Assembly (NCBI GenBank): GCA_947464515.1
Contig: CANHXF010000073.1
Coordinates: 1 to 8,004 of the forward strand
DNA length: 8,004 nt
Direction of reading: 5' to 3'
Origin: Flavobacteriales bacterium
GTDB lineage: Bacteria; Bacteroidota; Bacteroidia; NS11-12g; UBA955
Positions 6,839 through 8,004 of this stretch are shown here, piece by piece. The notes beneath the pieces are model-generated. The model made no database searches. It saw nothing but the letters and a program-made list of their open reading frames with translations, and was not told the origin of the DNA. How positions within the stretch are numbered: position 1 is the first letter of the stretch; each line of letters opens with the position of its first letter. A program made the translations under genes and the position numbers.

Positions 6839-8004
6839 TATTACCGTTACCGTACCAACCTTTTCATACGTTTTTTTATCCCACCCTTTAAAGATAAGGT
6901 ACCAGGCATAAACCCCATCTGGGATTTCATTGGATTGATACTGACAATCCCATTGGTTCTTTTTATAGGTGCTTTCCCAAATCTTCTGTCCGTAACGATT
7001 GTAAACTTTCATCTCATATTCCTTAACGAACAACGGAAAAGTGCCCCAAACATCGTTTAAACCATCCTTATTACGCGTAATCCCACTAGGCACCCATACT
7101 TCTGGTGGTTGAATCAAATAAATCCAATTGCTTTCGCTGTACGATTGCTCTGCTGCCATCAACTGATTTCGATGCGCTGTCACACGATATAAGTACCCAC
7201 CATAATCATAGTCCAATTTATCATCATGATAGCTTTGAACGAGGACAGAGGGGGCAATGACTGAAAACGGGTGATCATCATCCTTCCGCTCCAATGTCCA
7301 ATCTCTCACACCATCGGCCCATCCTTGATAATCCATCCAATTCAGGTCGAAATAGTAATCTGGGGCTTCCTTCGATGTACCGCCCAAAACCACATTGCAA
7401 CCCTCGTTGCTACCTGAACTCACATGTCCACATTGGTCGGTAACCAATATCTGATAGCAAAAGGATTTATCGTCTACATTAAATGAAGAATCGCGGTAAA
7501 AGGTATCGGTTGTGATTGCGAAGGGTACATTGCCAAATTTACCACCCCTAGGAACGCGATAAAGTTCATACTCCTTAAAATCGGGTTCTTTGCTCTTACC
7601 CCATCGAATTTCAGCATATCGGTCATTTACGATGGTTGTAGTATATAAAGGAACACCCGCTATCGGCGTATTCAATTCCGTAACGGTACAGAAAATGTTT
7701 TTCGCAAACACTTGGACGTCGCAAATATTCACACCAATGAGCTCGTAACAGTAATTATTCTGCCTTGGATTCACCACATTACCATCAACGTAAACCCCTG
7801 CTGCACCGCTTCGGATGGTGTCAAGGATTTTGATTGACCCATCTGGGTTGGTTCTTCGAAGTAGGAAATATTTAAAGAATGAACTTGGCGTTGCGATGTT
7901 ATTCCAGGAGATCGACATTTTAGATGTTTGTCTATCGAAACTCACACAAATGGCATCCGGCGGAATTACTTTGGGTGGTTCTGTAACGAGCAATTTGATT
8001 CTAG
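6833..8004 (-). CDS. Type IX-secreted protein, C-terminal part: FN3-like repeats and CHU_C (type B) sorting domain
   Basis: These are the last 389 residues (numbered from the first complete codon) of a protein whose start lies beyond the right edge; the frame is open to the last base, so no start is assigned. The C-terminus (about 302-389) matches the gliding-motility-associated CHU_C domain: VWVPSGITRNKDGLNDVWG (302-320) is a variant of the FTPNGDGxNDxF motif, then VYNRYGQKIWE (333-343) and a final beta strand ending VTVIH. Such domains direct export through the outer membrane by the type IX system, with release or surface attachment. Before it are about three FN3-like beta modules (near 16-108, 112-205 and 214-300). 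The first two share cysteines at identical spacing (C85, C94, C105; C182, C191, C202). Relatives are often over 1000 residues and act as adhesins or surface structures; no enzyme domain is visible here. It is tail-to-tail with the prenyl synthase. Confidence 0.88.
   Translation of the reverse strand, partial: RIKLLVTEPPKVIPPDAICVSFDRQTSKMSISWNNIATPSSFFKYFLLRRTNPDGSIKILDTIRSGAAGVYVDGNVVNPRQNNYCYELIGVNICDVQVFAKNIFCTVTELNTPIAGVPLYTTTIVNDRYAEIRWGKSKEPDFKEYELYRVPRGGKFGNVPFAITTDTFYRDSSFNVDDKSFCYQILVTDQCGHVSSGSNEGCNVVLGGTSKEAPDYYFDLNWMDYQGWADGVRDWTLERKDDDHPFSVIAPSVLVQSYHDDKLDYDYGGYLYRVTAHRNQLMAAEQSYSESNWIYLIQPPEVWVPSGITRNKDGLNDVWGTFPLFVKEYEMKVYNRYGQKIWESTYKKNQWDCQYQSNEIPDGVYAWYLIFKGWDKKTYEKVGTVTVIH

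Noticed and set aside
7991..7993. TTG as a possible start of the minus-strand secreted-protein gene.
   Set aside because: The frame remains open upstream to the window edge, there is no signal peptide after this codon, and CHU_C proteins are usually much longer, so the gene is taken as truncated by the window.
1..8004. Search for tRNA, rRNA, CRISPR repeats, insertion sequences, attachment sites, defence genes or a new multi-gene system.
   Set aside because: All space is taken by six ordinary genes and short gaps; no repeated unit, transposase, integrase or defence-type gene was found by reading.

Overview
The window looks like a piece of a Bacteroidota (Bacteroidetes) chromosome. The strongest evidence is the minus-strand gene at the right edge, which ends in a CHU_C / type B sorting domain, the signal read by the type IX secretion system found only in this phylum and close relatives. 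Promoter-like TAnnTTTG variants and the lack of clear Shine-Dalgarno sequences fit. Coding density is very high: six genes fill almost all of the 8 kb, and the longest non-coding gap is 91 bp. No RNA gene, mobile element, CRISPR array or insertion sequence was seen.

Layout. Positions 1-1755 (minus) hold the N-terminal 585 residues of a SNF2-family helicase that runs off the left edge. A 91-bp divergent intergenic region follows. On the plus strand lie a free-methionine-(R)-sulfoxide reductase (1847-2356) and, after a single base, a 12-TM major facilitator transporter (2358-3701). After a 64-bp gap come ribonuclease R with a TTG start (3766-5874) and, again after one base, a short-chain trans-polyprenyl diphosphate synthase (5876-6829). 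Three bases later, convergent on the minus strand, is the C-terminal 389 residues of a large secreted or surface protein (6833-8004) whose start lies beyond the right edge.

How the genes relate. The four plus-strand genes form two tightly packed pairs, reductase-transporter and rnr-prenyl synthase, each with a 1-nt gap between stop and start, so translational coupling is likely within each pair. The two pairs may be separate transcription units: a stem-loop overlaps the transporter stop and a promoter-like TAACTTTA precedes rnr. The products are mostly housekeeping: oxidative damage repair, RNA decay, isoprenoid chain synthesis and chromatin/DNA remodelling. The right-edge gene belongs to the secreted proteome.

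I found no convincing new system. The points most worth a second look are an exactly repeated CX8CX10C cysteine pattern in the secreted protein, a low-complexity insertion just after Walker A of the SNF2 protein, a palindrome spanning both convergent stop codons, and the tight reductase-transporter pair.
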